From contig URZF01000006.1 of NCBI GenBank assembly GCA_900552255.1, positions 1 through 22,265 of the forward strand: a stretch of DNA of 22,265 bases, given 5' to 3'. A program made the position numbers and the translations under genes. This document shows, piece by piece, positions 8,591-15,798 of this stretch (positions within the stretch are counted from its first letter, which is position 1; each line of letters starts with the position of its first letter). The stretch is from an uncultured Eubacteriales bacterium (GTDB taxonomy: Bacteria; Bacillota; Clostridia; Oscillospirales; CAG-272). The notes below the pieces were generated by a model that worked only from the letters and a program-made list of their open reading frames with translations, was not told the DNA's origin and did no database searches.

Positions 8591-8619
8591 ATTCTATCAC
8601 AAGAATTCGGTATTTTCAA
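8591..8619 (-). promoter_or_regulatory. Promoter of the esterase gene, extended -10 type
   Basis: On the minus strand, TTGAAA (8614-8619) and TAGAAT (8591-8596) are 17 bp apart, with TGA directly before the -10. The nine-base core TGATAGAAT is identical to that in the mannosidase promoter. Confidence 0.6.
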
Positions 8620-8721
8620 GAACAAATGGGAAAAAAGGGGAAGTATCGGAGGCTTTTTCGGATCGCGCTTTTGAGTTTTGCCCGCGTTCTGCAAAAAATC
8701 TTATATATGACGATGAAAAAC

Positions 8722-8750
8722 AGGCAGACCGCAGATCTGTCTATTTTTTT
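8722..8750 (+). terminator. Orphan terminator-like hairpin
   Basis: A 7-bp stem with one G-U pair (8722-8728 with 8736-8742) and a 7-base loop is followed by ATTTTTTT. No plus-strand gene lies upstream, because the esterase reads away from it. Apart from the promoters listed here, I see nothing else in 8620-8788. Confidence 0.5.
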
Positions 8751-8788
8751 CCCGAACTTTCTTTTTTCATGAAGTCAAAAATCATGCG

Positions 8789-8818
8789 TTGACAAAAAAG
8801 ATACCGGTATGATATATT
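8789..8818 (+). promoter_or_regulatory. Promoter of the membrane lipase-like gene
   Basis: A consensus TTGACA (8789-8794) is followed after 18 bp by TATATT (8813-8818). Transcription would start near 8825, giving a leader of about 110 bases. The in-frame ATG at 8809 lies inside this promoter and is therefore unlikely to be the start codon. Confidence 0.65.
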
Positions 8819-8836
8819 ATGTGAAACAAAGAACCT

Positions 8837-8884
8837 TTGCAGGCCGGCCTATAGCGCAGCGGCTGCAATTGACGGGCGCCTGTC
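8837..8884 (+). other. Two hairpins in the leader of the lipase-like gene
   Basis: The first stem pairs 8837-8846 with 8860-8868 (nine pairs, bulged G at 8842). The second pairs 8871-8875 with 8880-8884 (five pairs, one G-U) around a GCGC loop. No overlap with the ribosome binding site at 8915-8921 is seen. Pairing was done by eye. Confidence 0.4.
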
Positions 8885-8934
8885 TGTGCGTAACGCTTCT
8901 GCGGAAAACGATAAAAGGGGGAAGTAAAATAAAT

Positions 8935-10260
8935 ATGGAAATCATAATCGAAATATTTCAGCTTCTTTTGCTTTGTTTTCTTCCTAATTCTTATTTGCTG
9001 ATCGATCGGACAGGCGCCCTTTTTTTGATTCCGCTGTTCGTGGTTTCGTTTCTCGCGGCAAATGTGGTGACGCTCTTGCCCTGCCGCCGCTTTCCGTCGT
9101 CGCGCCTTCGCGTCTGCGACCACGGCGCCCGCTGCTTAAAGCTGTTTCTTGCTTCCGTCACGGTATCCGCACTGTATCATACCGTTTTGATTGCTTCGCC
9201 GATTCCGGTGGGATGGACGACCGTGCTGTGGAGCGCGCTCGTGTGCATTTTGACGGAGAGCGTTCTCTTTTGGAACGGAATGCTTTGTGTATATTTGGCA
9301 TCGGTCCAGCTCGGCGTCCGGCACCGTGCGGTCGGGTTCCTTTGCGGCTGTGTTCCGATTCTGCATCTGTTTGTTTTGGTGAGGATCATCCGCACGGTAT
9401 CGGAGGAGGTCGCTTTTGAAACGGCCTGCGCAAAGCGGGACGACGGACGGCGTGAGGATGAAATATGCCATACCCGTTATCCGATCCTGCTCGTACACGG
9501 CGTTTTCTTTCGGGACCGCCGGTTCCCGAATTATTGGGGAAGGATCCCCGCCTCTCTTATCAAAAACGGAGCGGCGCTTTATTACGGCAACCATCAATCG
9601 GCATCCTCGGTAAAGGACAGCGCGGAGGAGCTTGCCGTCCGTATTCGGGAGATTGCGGAGCAGACGGGATGTGAAAAGCTGAATGTGATTGCGCATTCCA
9701 AGGGCGGTTTGGACGTTCGGTATGCAATAGCCCGTTGCGGTGCGGCGCCTTATATCGCTTCTTTGACGACGATCAATACGCCGCACAGGGGCTGCGAGTT
9801 TGCCGATTATCTTTTGGAGAAAATTCCGAGGTCTGTGCAGGAAAAGGTTTCGACGGCCTATAACGGCACGATGAAGAAGCTTGGCGACGCCTCTCCCGAC
9901 TTTATGGCAGCTGTGCGCGATTTGACGGCGCAGGCTTGCGCCGAGCGTGACCGGGAGCTCTCGGCACCCGAGGGAATCCTTTGCCAAAGCGTCGGCTCCC
10001 GTCTGGATCATGCCGCGGGAGGGAAATTTCCGCTGAATTTTTCCTATTTGCTTGTCCGGCATTTTGACGGACCGAACGATGGGCTGGTGGCGGAAGCCTC
10101 GTTCCGGTGGGGAGAGGCATATACCTTTCTCACCGTGAAGGGGAAGCGCGGGATCTCTCATGGAGACATGATCGATCTGAACCGCGAAAACATTCCGGAC
10201 TTCGACGTGCGGGAGTTTTATGTTCAGCTCGTCCGCGATTTGAAGGTGCGGGGCTTATAG
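8935..10260 (+). CDS. Lipase-like alpha/beta hydrolase with multi-span membrane N-terminus
   Basis: This 441-residue protein has two parts. Residues 1-155 hold four or five hydrophobic segments (about 6-23, 28-48, 68-88, 97-122, 133-152). Residues 180-441 form a lipase-like domain with oxyanion strand YPILLVHGVFFRD (182-194), nucleophile elbow VIAHSKGG (251-258, S255), TINTPHRG, a probable acid in GPNDGLV and a late histidine in ISHGDM. The AHSxG elbow and the PHRG motif are as in bacterial triacylglycerol lipases. It may hydrolyse lipids or lipid-linked substrates at the membrane. Start 8935 is chosen because the longer ATG at 8809 overlaps the promoter; the GGGGG site is 13 bases away, rather far. 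It is probably transcribed alone. Confidence 0.8.
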   Translation: MEIIIEIFQLLLLCFLPNSYLLIDRTGALFLIPLFVVSFLAANVVTLLPCRRFPSSRLRVCDHGARCLKLFLASVTVSALYHTVLIASPIPVGWTTVLWSALVCILTESVLFWNGMLCVYLASVQLGVRHRAVGFLCGCVPILHLFVLVRIIRTVSEEVAFETACAKRDDGRREDEICHTRYPILLVHGVFFRDRRFPNYWGRIPASLIKNGAALYYGNHQSASSVKDSAEELAVRIREIAEQTGCEKLNVIAHSKGGLDVRYAIARCGAAPYIASLTTINTPHRGCEFADYLLEKIPRSVQEKVSTAYNGTMKKLGDASPDFMAAVRDLTAQACAERDRELSAPEGILCQSVGSRLDHAAGGKFPLNFSYLLVRHFDGPNDGLVAEASFRWGEAYTFLTVKGKRGISHGDMIDLNRENIPDFDVREFYVQLVRDLKVRGL

Positions 10261-10423
10261 CGGAAAGCTTTTTCATTCGAGGTACTATATCGGCGTGTGC
10301 GGTGGTTTGTGACAAATATGCCGATGATTGCCTGTATTTTCGATATTTTGCCGGAAGGATATCACATGCGTTTTCTTCTGTTTTTGTGGAAAAACAAAAA
10401 TTTTGATAATTTTTAAATCATCT

Positions 10424-10439
10424 TTGACAATATTGTTAA
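10424..10439. promoter_or_regulatory. Candidate operator: 16-bp near-perfect inverted repeat
   Basis: TTGACAATATTGTTAA is palindromic at 7 of 8 pairs and ends 16 bases before the -35 of the next promoter. It contains TTGACA, but no -10 lies at the right distance, so an operator is more likely than a second promoter. No regulator gene is adjacent. Confidence 0.3.
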
Positions 10440-10455
10440 CTTCTTACGCTGTCGG

Positions 10456-10484
10456 TTGACAGATTCTTTTTGGTGTTATATAAT
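10456..10484 (+). promoter_or_regulatory. Consensus sigma-A promoter of the repeat lipoprotein
   Basis: TTGACA (10456-10461), a 17-bp spacer and TATAAT (10479-10484) match the vegetative consensus at all twelve positions. Transcription should start near 10491. The stretch from 10261 to this point is AT-rich and otherwise shows no gene. Confidence 0.85.
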
Positions 10485-10547
10485 AACTAAAAATGACAAA
10501 AGATAAAGATGGATATAGTGATAAGCTTGTTTGGAGGAATGATTGAA

Positions 10548-12485
10548 ATGAAAAAAATCATTGCGCTGAGTCTTGCAGCCTGTCTTGCCGTCACATGCTT
10601 TGTATCCTGTGATGATACGCCGCCGGTCGAAACGACCGAGAGCTATGTGAAAAAGTACGATGTTGAAGACGGCGTTTTGAACTCTTGTATAGGGCAAGCG
10701 GATGAAAACGGCGTCTATACCGTGCCGGACACGATCACAATGATCGGAGAAAGCGCGTTTGCCGGCGATGAAACCTTGAAGGAAATCATAATCGGTCCGA
10801 ATGTAAAAGCGATCGGGGCAGGTGCGTTTCAATACTGTACTTCCCTGAAAAAGGTCACGATCGCCGAGGGTGTCGAAAGCATCGGTTCATTCGCTTTCTA
10901 TGCCTGCTCTTCTTTGGAGGAGATATCTCTTCCCTCTACGGTAGAACGTCTCGAGCCTTATACGTTTTACGGCTGCGAAGCGCTGGAAAGTCTTTCCTTG
11001 CAGCATATTCGGTATATCGATGATTACGCGATGTGGTACTGTGTGGCTTTGGAAGAGGTGACGTTGTCTGCGGAGCTCACCGGAATCGGCAGCTGGGCTT
11101 TCTCGCAGTGTCAGAAGCTGGAGACCATTGATATCGAAAACTGCGAAAAGCTCGAAGCCATCGGAGATTATGCGTTTTCCGGCTGTGTGATGCTCACCTC
11201 CTTTACCGTTCCGGAGGGGACGCGCGACATCGGGAAACTGGCCTTTTATGGGTGCTCCCGTCTCACGGACGTCACGATCCCCGGCACGGTCGAGATGGTG
11301 GATTTCGCCGCGTTCAATTATACGCCGTGGTATCAGGAATATTCCGAGGATTATTTGATCGTAGGGGACGGCGTTCTGATCAAGTGTACCGTTCATCCGC
11401 TCTATCTCGATTTGTCGGGGAAGGGCATCAAGTATATCGGGTCCGCGTTTTGGAACGCAGAACTGAGCGGTTCCGCTTCCGAATACGGTTACAAGTATGC
11501 GTCGGAGCTGGAATCGGTTGAGATTCCGGAGGGGGTGACTGCCATTGGTGTTTCAGCCTTCGAGGGCTGCTATAAGCTTCAGACGGTAACTCTGCCGTCC
11601 ACGCTCGAACGGATAGAGGAAAGCGCGTTTTATGTGTATACGGACGGCTATTCTTCTCAGACGGCAGTATCTCTTGAGAATTGTACAAGGCTTGAATATG
11701 TCGGGAATTATGCCTTTTATGGCTGTCAGGGAATGGACGAAATATGGCTGCCTGACAGTGTCGATTATGTCGGCGCTTATGCGTTTGCAGTTACCGGTGC
11801 ATATGACGGTTTCTTAGAATCCGTTAAGGATGCGGAAGACGCTCAGTTTTTCGTTGTCGGAGATGGTGTCCTGATAACGGCATATGTGCCAAACGGCGTG
11901 ACCTCGGTCGAGATACCGGAGGGGATCAAAATCGTCGGTGGTGCGGCGCTTTGCGGCTGGGATACGGCATATATTCCGGCGGATGATGAGGAGCTCAGCA
12001 TCTCCGGACGCTCCAAATATAACCTCAGCTATAAGGTTCAGCAGCTTTCTCTGCCGTCTACGGTAGAAACGATCTGCGACAGCGCCTTTTTCCGCATGAC
12101 GAAAATTCAGGAGATCGTGCTTCCCGACAGTCTCAAATATATCGGTGCCAGCGCGTTTGCCTATTGTGAAAATCTTTCCGAGTTGACCGGAGGGATGAAC
12201 GTCGAGCAGGTCGGCGACAATGCGTTCAGCTACTGCACTTCTATCGGAAGCTTTCATTTTTATCCCAATACCGTAAAAATCGGAAACGGTGTTTTTGCCG
12301 GATGTTCTGCGCTCGTAACGGTGGAATTCCCGGAGGAGCTCGCTTATCCGGGGGAGGATATGTTTACCGACGGCTGCACGGCTCTGCGTGAAATCTATCT
12401 TGCGCCGGAGGCGCGTCCGCGGATTTATACGATTGTGGGGAGCATTACGCAGGATGTGCGTGTGCGGTATTATATCGACGATTGA
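10548..12485 (+). CDS. BspA-type leucine-rich-repeat surface lipoprotein
   Basis: A 645-residue exported protein. The N-terminus is a lipoprotein signal with lipidation most likely at C21 (FVSC); LAAC at 9-12 looks better as a lipobox but is very early. The rest is a long array of about 23-residue repeats with the LRR_5/BspA pattern (for example IGAGAFQYCTSLKKVTIAEG and IGSFAFYACSSLEEISLPST). Two longer IVGDGVLI/VVGDGVLI units interrupt the array, as in other BspA-like proteins. Such proteins are surface-exposed and often bind host or bacterial partners; the ligand here is unknown. ATG 10548 is chosen for GGAGGA (10533-10538) at 9 bases and because it begins the signal peptide MKKIIAL. It is monocistronic, with a strong promoter and terminator. 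No LPXTG or S-layer domain is present. Confidence 0.92.
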   Translation: MKKIIALSLAACLAVTCFVSCDDTPPVETTESYVKKYDVEDGVLNSCIGQADENGVYTVPDTITMIGESAFAGDETLKEIIIGPNVKAIGAGAFQYCTSLKKVTIAEGVESIGSFAFYACSSLEEISLPSTVERLEPYTFYGCEALESLSLQHIRYIDDYAMWYCVALEEVTLSAELTGIGSWAFSQCQKLETIDIENCEKLEAIGDYAFSGCVMLTSFTVPEGTRDIGKLAFYGCSRLTDVTIPGTVEMVDFAAFNYTPWYQEYSEDYLIVGDGVLIKCTVHPLYLDLSGKGIKYIGSAFWNAELSGSASEYGYKYASELESVEIPEGVTAIGVSAFEGCYKLQTVTLPSTLERIEESAFYVYTDGYSSQTAVSLENCTRLEYVGNYAFYGCQGMDEIWLPDSVDYVGAYAFAVTGAYDGFLESVKDAEDAQFFVVGDGVLITAYVPNGVTSVEIPEGIKIVGGAALCGWDTAYIPADDEELSISGRSKYNLSYKVQQLSLPSTVETICDSAFFRMTKIQEIVLPDSLKYIGASAFAYCENLSELTGGMNVEQVGDNAFSYCTSIGSFHFYPNTVKIGNGVFAGCSALVTVEFPEELAYPGEDMFTDGCTALREIYLAPEARPRIYTIVGSITQDVRVRYYIDD

Positions 12486-12497
12486 ACGTCAAGTGGA

Positions 12498-12530
12498 GGA
12501 GGATCCTTTCGGGATTCTCCTTTTTCTTTT
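12498..12530 (+). terminator. Rho-independent terminator after the repeat lipoprotein
   Basis: A 9-bp stem with one G-U pair (12498-12506 with 12512-12520), a TTTCG loop and a TTTTTCTTTT tail start 13 bases after the stop codon. Confidence 0.85.
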
Positions 12531-12636
12531 CATTTGGAAAGAAAAAAATATGTCGTGCATTGTTTTGAAGAATTCGGAATAAACTGTAAAAGATGGCGGA
12601 TATCCGAGCGTGCAGAGAACAGAGGAGGGCATATTC

Positions 12637-13179
12637 ATGGCAAGTACGAAGCTTGAAATCCGAACGGAGGCAATAAACCGTGAAATCAAAGCGCATGGGG
12701 TCGCTGTGCTTCGGTATCGCATTGCGTTTCCGGTCCTTGCCGGCTGCGACGCCGTAAATGGATTTTGCAGGCAGGTGGCGGAGCAGCTGCGGGATTATGC
12801 GGAAAAGACGGCGCAGATGCGCTCGGATAAGCTTGCCTCCTGCTCTCGGGCTGAACGGGTCGGCTTTCGGGAGATCCAAATAAAAGGCACGGCCGAGGTC
12901 GTGTGGTCGGACGAATCATATGTGAGCATTCTTTTTGATTTTCTGGCCGCCGATAAGGACAGCGTCCATCGGATGGTCAGGCTTGCCCGTACCTTTGAGC
13001 TTGCCTCCGGTCGGGTTTGTATGCCGTCGGAATTTATCGGAAAACGAAAAAAGGCGCCCTCGGAGGAATTTTATCTCACGGCAGACGGCGCCGTTTTTGT
13101 TAAAAATCTGTTCGGAAACGATATGCTGCCGGCGAAAGGCTTTCGCCCTCAGGATTACATTAAAGAAGTTATGGTATGA
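12637..13179 (+). CDS. Hypothetical protein, weak RsiV/DUF3298 resemblance
   Basis: A 180-residue soluble protein without signal peptide or membrane segment. GAGGAGG sits 8 bases before ATG 12637. The order of features recalls the DUF3298 domain at the C-terminus of RsiV. There is an early strand with IAFPVLAG, then a helix beginning VNGFCRQVAEQLRDYAEK. A strand YVSILFDF follows, and finally RTFELASGRVCMPSEF, which resembles the family's 'nyd-tGk-l-L-dlf' stretch. The typical GGAHG segment is missing (DSVHRM instead), and there is no sigma factor gene or transmembrane helix, so an anti-sigma role is not supported. I do not recognise it firmly. Repeated charged residues and ordinary codon use suggest a real gene. 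No terminator follows; the next 110 bases are AT-rich. Confidence 0.65.
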   Translation: MASTKLEIRTEAINREIKAHGVAVLRYRIAFPVLAGCDAVNGFCRQVAEQLRDYAEKTAQMRSDKLASCSRAERVGFREIQIKGTAEVVWSDESYVSILFDFLAADKDSVHRMVRLARTFELASGRVCMPSEFIGKRKKAPSEEFYLTADGAVFVKNLFGNDMLPAKGFRPQDYIKEVMV

Positions 13180-13241
13180 TCATATTTCATTTTACTGTTA
13201 TATTGAATCGATTTGTTCAAAATATTAAATTAAAATGGTAT

Positions 13242-13255
13242 ATTATGTACATAAT
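13242..13255. promoter_or_regulatory. 14-bp perfect palindrome upstream of the V-ATPase promoter
   Basis: ATTATGTACATAAT is a perfect palindrome whose end lies 34 bases before the -35 of the operon promoter. It could be a binding site for a dimeric regulator. The surrounding DNA is AT-rich, so chance is possible. Confidence 0.3.
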
Positions 13256-13289
13256 TCATAAAAAAGACACATTTGTTTTTGAAAAAACC

Positions 13290-13318
13290 TTGAAAATCAA
13301 GTGAATTTACGCTATAAT
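13290..13318 (+). promoter_or_regulatory. Sigma-A promoter of the V-type ATPase operon
   Basis: TTGAAA (13290-13295) and a perfect TATAAT (13313-13318) are 17 bp apart, giving a start near 13325. A weaker second candidate is TTGAAT (13203-13208) with TAAATT (13226-13231). Confidence 0.75.
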
Positions 13319-13358
13319 TAACAAAAATATGAACAAAAAGAAAGGCGGCGATTGTTTC

Positions 13359-13670
13359 TTGGATGACCGCATAGAGAAGATATATGAGGCGGAAAAAGCC
13401 GCCGTCCAAAAACGAGACGAGCTTGCGCAACAACAGAAAGCGAAGCGCGAAGAAGTGAAAAAAGCGTACGCTGCGGAAAAGGAAACGGCGCTTTCCGAGG
13501 CGGAGGCGGAGGCTTCCCGTCGGCTTGCCGAAGCCAAAGAAGCTGCCGAAAAAGCCGTTGAGAAGGCAAAGACCGAGGCTTCCGAAAAGGCGGCGGCAGC
13601 GATGCGGGAGGCGGAACTCCGCTTGACTCTCGCATCGGATTTTATTGTTCGGGAGATATTTGAAGCATGA
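13359..13670 (+). CDS. ntpF: V-type ATPase peripheral stalk subunit (G/H type)
   Basis: This 103-residue protein is almost entirely Ala/Glu/Lys-rich coiled coil (EKAAVQKRDELAQQQ and following), with no hydrophobic segment. Length and position match NtpF of E. hirae or AhaH of archaea, which pairs with subunit E to form the peripheral stalk that holds the catalytic head still. The TTG at 13359 is preferred: AAAGGCGG lies 11 bases upstream, and the in-frame ATG at 13329 is only about four bases from the predicted transcription start. If 13329 is used the protein gains ten residues. Its stop overlaps the ATG of the next gene (ATGA), implying translational coupling. It is first in the operon, as in E. 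hirae. Confidence 0.85.
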   Translation: MDDRIEKIYEAEKAAVQKRDELAQQQKAKREEVKKAYAAEKETALSEAEAEASRRLAEAKEAAEKAVEKAKTEASEKAAAAMREAELRLTLASDFIVREIFEA

Positions 13671-15628
13671 TTGGACAAATGAAAAAGCTTTCGCTGATCG
13701 TCGTTTCCTCGGAAGCGGAGCGCGTGATGAATCTGCTTGCATGGCTCTCCTGCGCGGAAATTGAGAAAACGGCGGCGGTCGGGGAGACGGAGCTTCTGCG
13801 CGTTACGGATTTTTCGAAGAAGCGCGCGCAGGTGCAGAAATCGCTTGCGTCGCTGCGGTTTGCCATTCCATATCTTTCCCCGTACCGGAAGGACAAGCAG
13901 GGGATGTTTTCCGTTTCAAGGCCCGTGATGCGAAGGGATGACCTCGAGACGCTGCCGGAAGCTGCGGAAAAGGCTGTTGGGGCGGCTGTCCGGGCGGAAC
14001 AGCTTGAAAATGAGCTGATAGGGCTGAAAGAGGAGGAAAACAAGCTCTCGGAGCTCTTGCGTTCCTATTCTCCGTGGCTGGGCTTGGATGTCCCCTTGGA
14101 TTTTTCGGGAACGGACAGGACCCGTGCCGTTTTCGGGACGCTCCCGTCGGGAAAGGGCATAAAAGAGGCGCTTTCCGATTCCTTATCGGAGCTTTCGGAC
14201 GGCGCATATTCGCTGGATATCATCGGGAGCGAGGCTTCCGTTTCGTATGTTTTTCTGGTATATATAAAGACGGCGGAAAAGAAAGTGAGCGCGGCGCTTT
14301 CCGCCGCCGGCTTTGTGAGGCTCCGATTCGATGCCGGGACCGGAACTGCCGTTTCGGCATCGGAAAAGGTGCAGCGGCAGCTTCTCGACCTGCGGGAGAA
14401 GCGGGAGGCTTTGACCGAAGAGAAACGGACGCTTGCCGCGCTTTGCGCCGACATGGAGACGGCCTACGATATCCTTGACACAAGGCTCGGAATCTTGGAG
14501 CAGCGGGAAAAGACCGCGGCGACCGAGCATACGGTGCTGATAAGCGGCTGGCTTCCGGCAAAGCAGGAAAAACGTCTGCGGGAGGCGCTTGCGGGATATA
14601 CGTGCTCTTTGGCTCTTTCCGAGCCGGAGGAGGGAGACGATGTTCCGGTGCAGCTTTGCAACAATGCGTTCGCAGACCCGTTTGAATCCCTCATCGGACT
14701 ATATTCTTATCCCAAATACGGCAGCTTCGACCCGACCTTCATCATGGGCATCTTTTTCTCGATCTTCTTCGGGCTCATGACGGCGGACGTCGGCTACGGC
14801 CTGCTCATCACGGTCGGCTGCCTGATCATGATAAAGCTCATGAAGCCGCGGCTCGGTATGCGCCGGTTCTTGAAGATGTTTGCGATCTGCGGCGTTTTCA
14901 GCATGGTGTCCGGCGTGCTGTTCAACGGCTGGTTCGGGGATCTGCCGACGCAGTTCGCGCAAAACATCCTCGGGATCACCGATTTCGGCGGAATGTGGTA
15001 TCTGGTCGATCCGATCAACGAGCCCATCACGTTCTTTATCATTTCGCTGGCGGCAGGCGCCGTCCATTTGATCGCCGGCATGATCATCAAAATGGTCATG
15101 CTGATAAAAAGCGGCGATATTTTTTCGGCGGTCTTTGACGTCGGAAGCTGGTTTGTGATCTTTGCCGGCATCGCGCTGTATGTGCTGGTCGGCACTGCGG
15201 GCGGTATCGTCGCACTTGTCGGCGTTCTGATGGTGGTGTTCACGCACGGCAGACATCAGAAAAACATCATTATGAAATTTTTCTCCGGACTGCTCGGGCT
15301 TTACGACATCGTGAATTACATGTCGGACCTTCTGTCCTATTCGCGCGTGCTTGCGCTCGGACTTTCCTCGGCGGTCATCGCCAGCGTTTTCAACGTTTTG
15401 GCTACGCTCGGCGGCAGGTCGGCGGTTTCGTTTATCCTTTTCCCGCTTGTGTTCCTCATCGGACATGCGCTCAACATCGCGCTGAGCGTGCTCAGCTCGT
15501 TCATTCATTCCAGCCGGCTTCAATATGTGGAATTTTTCGGTAAATTTTACGAGGACGGCGGCCGGCAGTTTGCGCCGATGGCGCCGCGGTTAAAATATAC
15601 CGATGTTTCGCCGGAGGATTTTGAATAG
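13667..15628 (+). CDS. ntpI: V-type ATPase membrane subunit I (a-type stator)
   Basis: Subunit I forms the ion half-channels beside the rotor ring and anchors the peripheral stalks. This 653-residue protein has the expected two halves: a soluble, coiled-coil-rich N-terminal half (about 1-350) and a C-terminal half with seven or eight membrane spans. Diagnostic motifs are DPTFIMGIFFSIFFGLMTAD then VGYG (ending near 378) and LSYSRVLALGLSS, whose R560 corresponds to the conserved arginine (R735 in yeast Vph1) that releases the ion from the ring. Length is normal for the family. It overlaps ntpF by 4 bases. It is followed by the longest untranslated stretch in the operon, which holds the folded element before ntpK. 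Confidence 0.95.
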   Translation: MIGQMKKLSLIVVSSEAERVMNLLAWLSCAEIEKTAAVGETELLRVTDFSKKRAQVQKSLASLRFAIPYLSPYRKDKQGMFSVSRPVMRRDDLETLPEAAEKAVGAAVRAEQLENELIGLKEEENKLSELLRSYSPWLGLDVPLDFSGTDRTRAVFGTLPSGKGIKEALSDSLSELSDGAYSLDIIGSEASVSYVFLVYIKTAEKKVSAALSAAGFVRLRFDAGTGTAVSASEKVQRQLLDLREKREALTEEKRTLAALCADMETAYDILDTRLGILEQREKTAATEHTVLISGWLPAKQEKRLREALAGYTCSLALSEPEEGDDVPVQLCNNAFADPFESLIGLYSYPKYGSFDPTFIMGIFFSIFFGLMTADVGYGLLITVGCLIMIKLMKPRLGMRRFLKMFAICGVFSMVSGVLFNGWFGDLPTQFAQNILGITDFGGMWYLVDPINEPITFFIISLAAGAVHLIAGMIIKMVMLIKSGDIFSAVFDVGSWFVIFAGIALYVLVGTAGGIVALVGVLMVVFTHGRHQKNIIMKFFSGLLGLYDIVNYMSDLLSYSRVLALGLSSAVIASVFNVLATLGGRSAVSFILFPLVFLIGHALNIALSVLSSFIHSSRLQYVEFFGKFYEDGGRQFAPMAPRLKYTDVSPEDFE

Positions 15629-15641
15629 CAGTATTTGGTGA

Positions 15642-15760
15642 GCTGTTCCCGCCTCCCATGACGACGGGAAATCTTTTAGGTCGGGGGCATTTGTATTCCC
15701 GCCGATGACAGTGAGGTGCTTGCTGCGCCTTACTCTGCTCGGTGACGGGCAGCATCTTTT
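15642..15760 (+). ncRNA. Candidate structured RNA between ntpI and ntpK
   Basis: This non-coding stretch can form four hairpins in series. The first pairs 15646-15651 with 15665-15670 (6 bp). The second is 15681-15687 with 15697-15705 (7 bp, bulged G). The third is 15710-15719 with 15725-15734 (10 bp, two G-U). The fourth is 15735-15740 with 15747-15752 (6 bp, one G-U), then CATCTTTTT like a weak terminator. An alternative long-range pairing (15642-15651 with 15746-15753) would disrupt the first and fourth. The layout suggests attenuation, a riboswitch or an mRNA-stability element controlling ntpK and the genes after it. Folding was done by eye and no known family was recognised. Confidence 0.45.
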
Positions 15761-15772
15761 TGAAAAATTTGA

Positions 15773-15784
15773 GACCATATGGTC
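15773..15784. promoter_or_regulatory. Perfect 12-bp palindrome abutting the ntpK ribosome binding site
   Basis: GACCATATGGTC ends directly before GGAAAGG (15785-15791), the ntpK ribosome binding site. As RNA it would form only a 4-bp hairpin, so its effect, if any, is uncertain. Confidence 0.3.
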
Positions 15785-15798
15785 GGAAAGGCAATATT

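Noticed and set aside
8809..8934. ATG start extending the lipase-like protein by 42 residues
   Set aside because: The ATG overlaps the -10 region of a consensus promoter, and the added residues cover hairpin-forming leader sequence.
9136..10161. Minus-strand frame of 341 codons
   Set aside because: It is antisense to the lipase-like gene, which has a full set of hydrolase motifs.
10424..10429. TTGACA as a second -35 for the repeat lipoprotein
   Set aside because: There is no -10-like sequence at 16-18 bp; the site fits better as part of an inverted repeat.
10700..12400. Possible DNA repeat array or CRISPR in the lipoprotein gene
   Set aside because: The periodicity is about 69 bases and lies at protein level (LRR units) with divergent DNA; no identical repeats with unique spacers occur.
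14699..15523. Minus-strand frame of 274 codons
   Set aside because: It is antisense to the membrane half of ntpI; its His/Asp-rich composition mirrors hydrophobic codons on the other strand.
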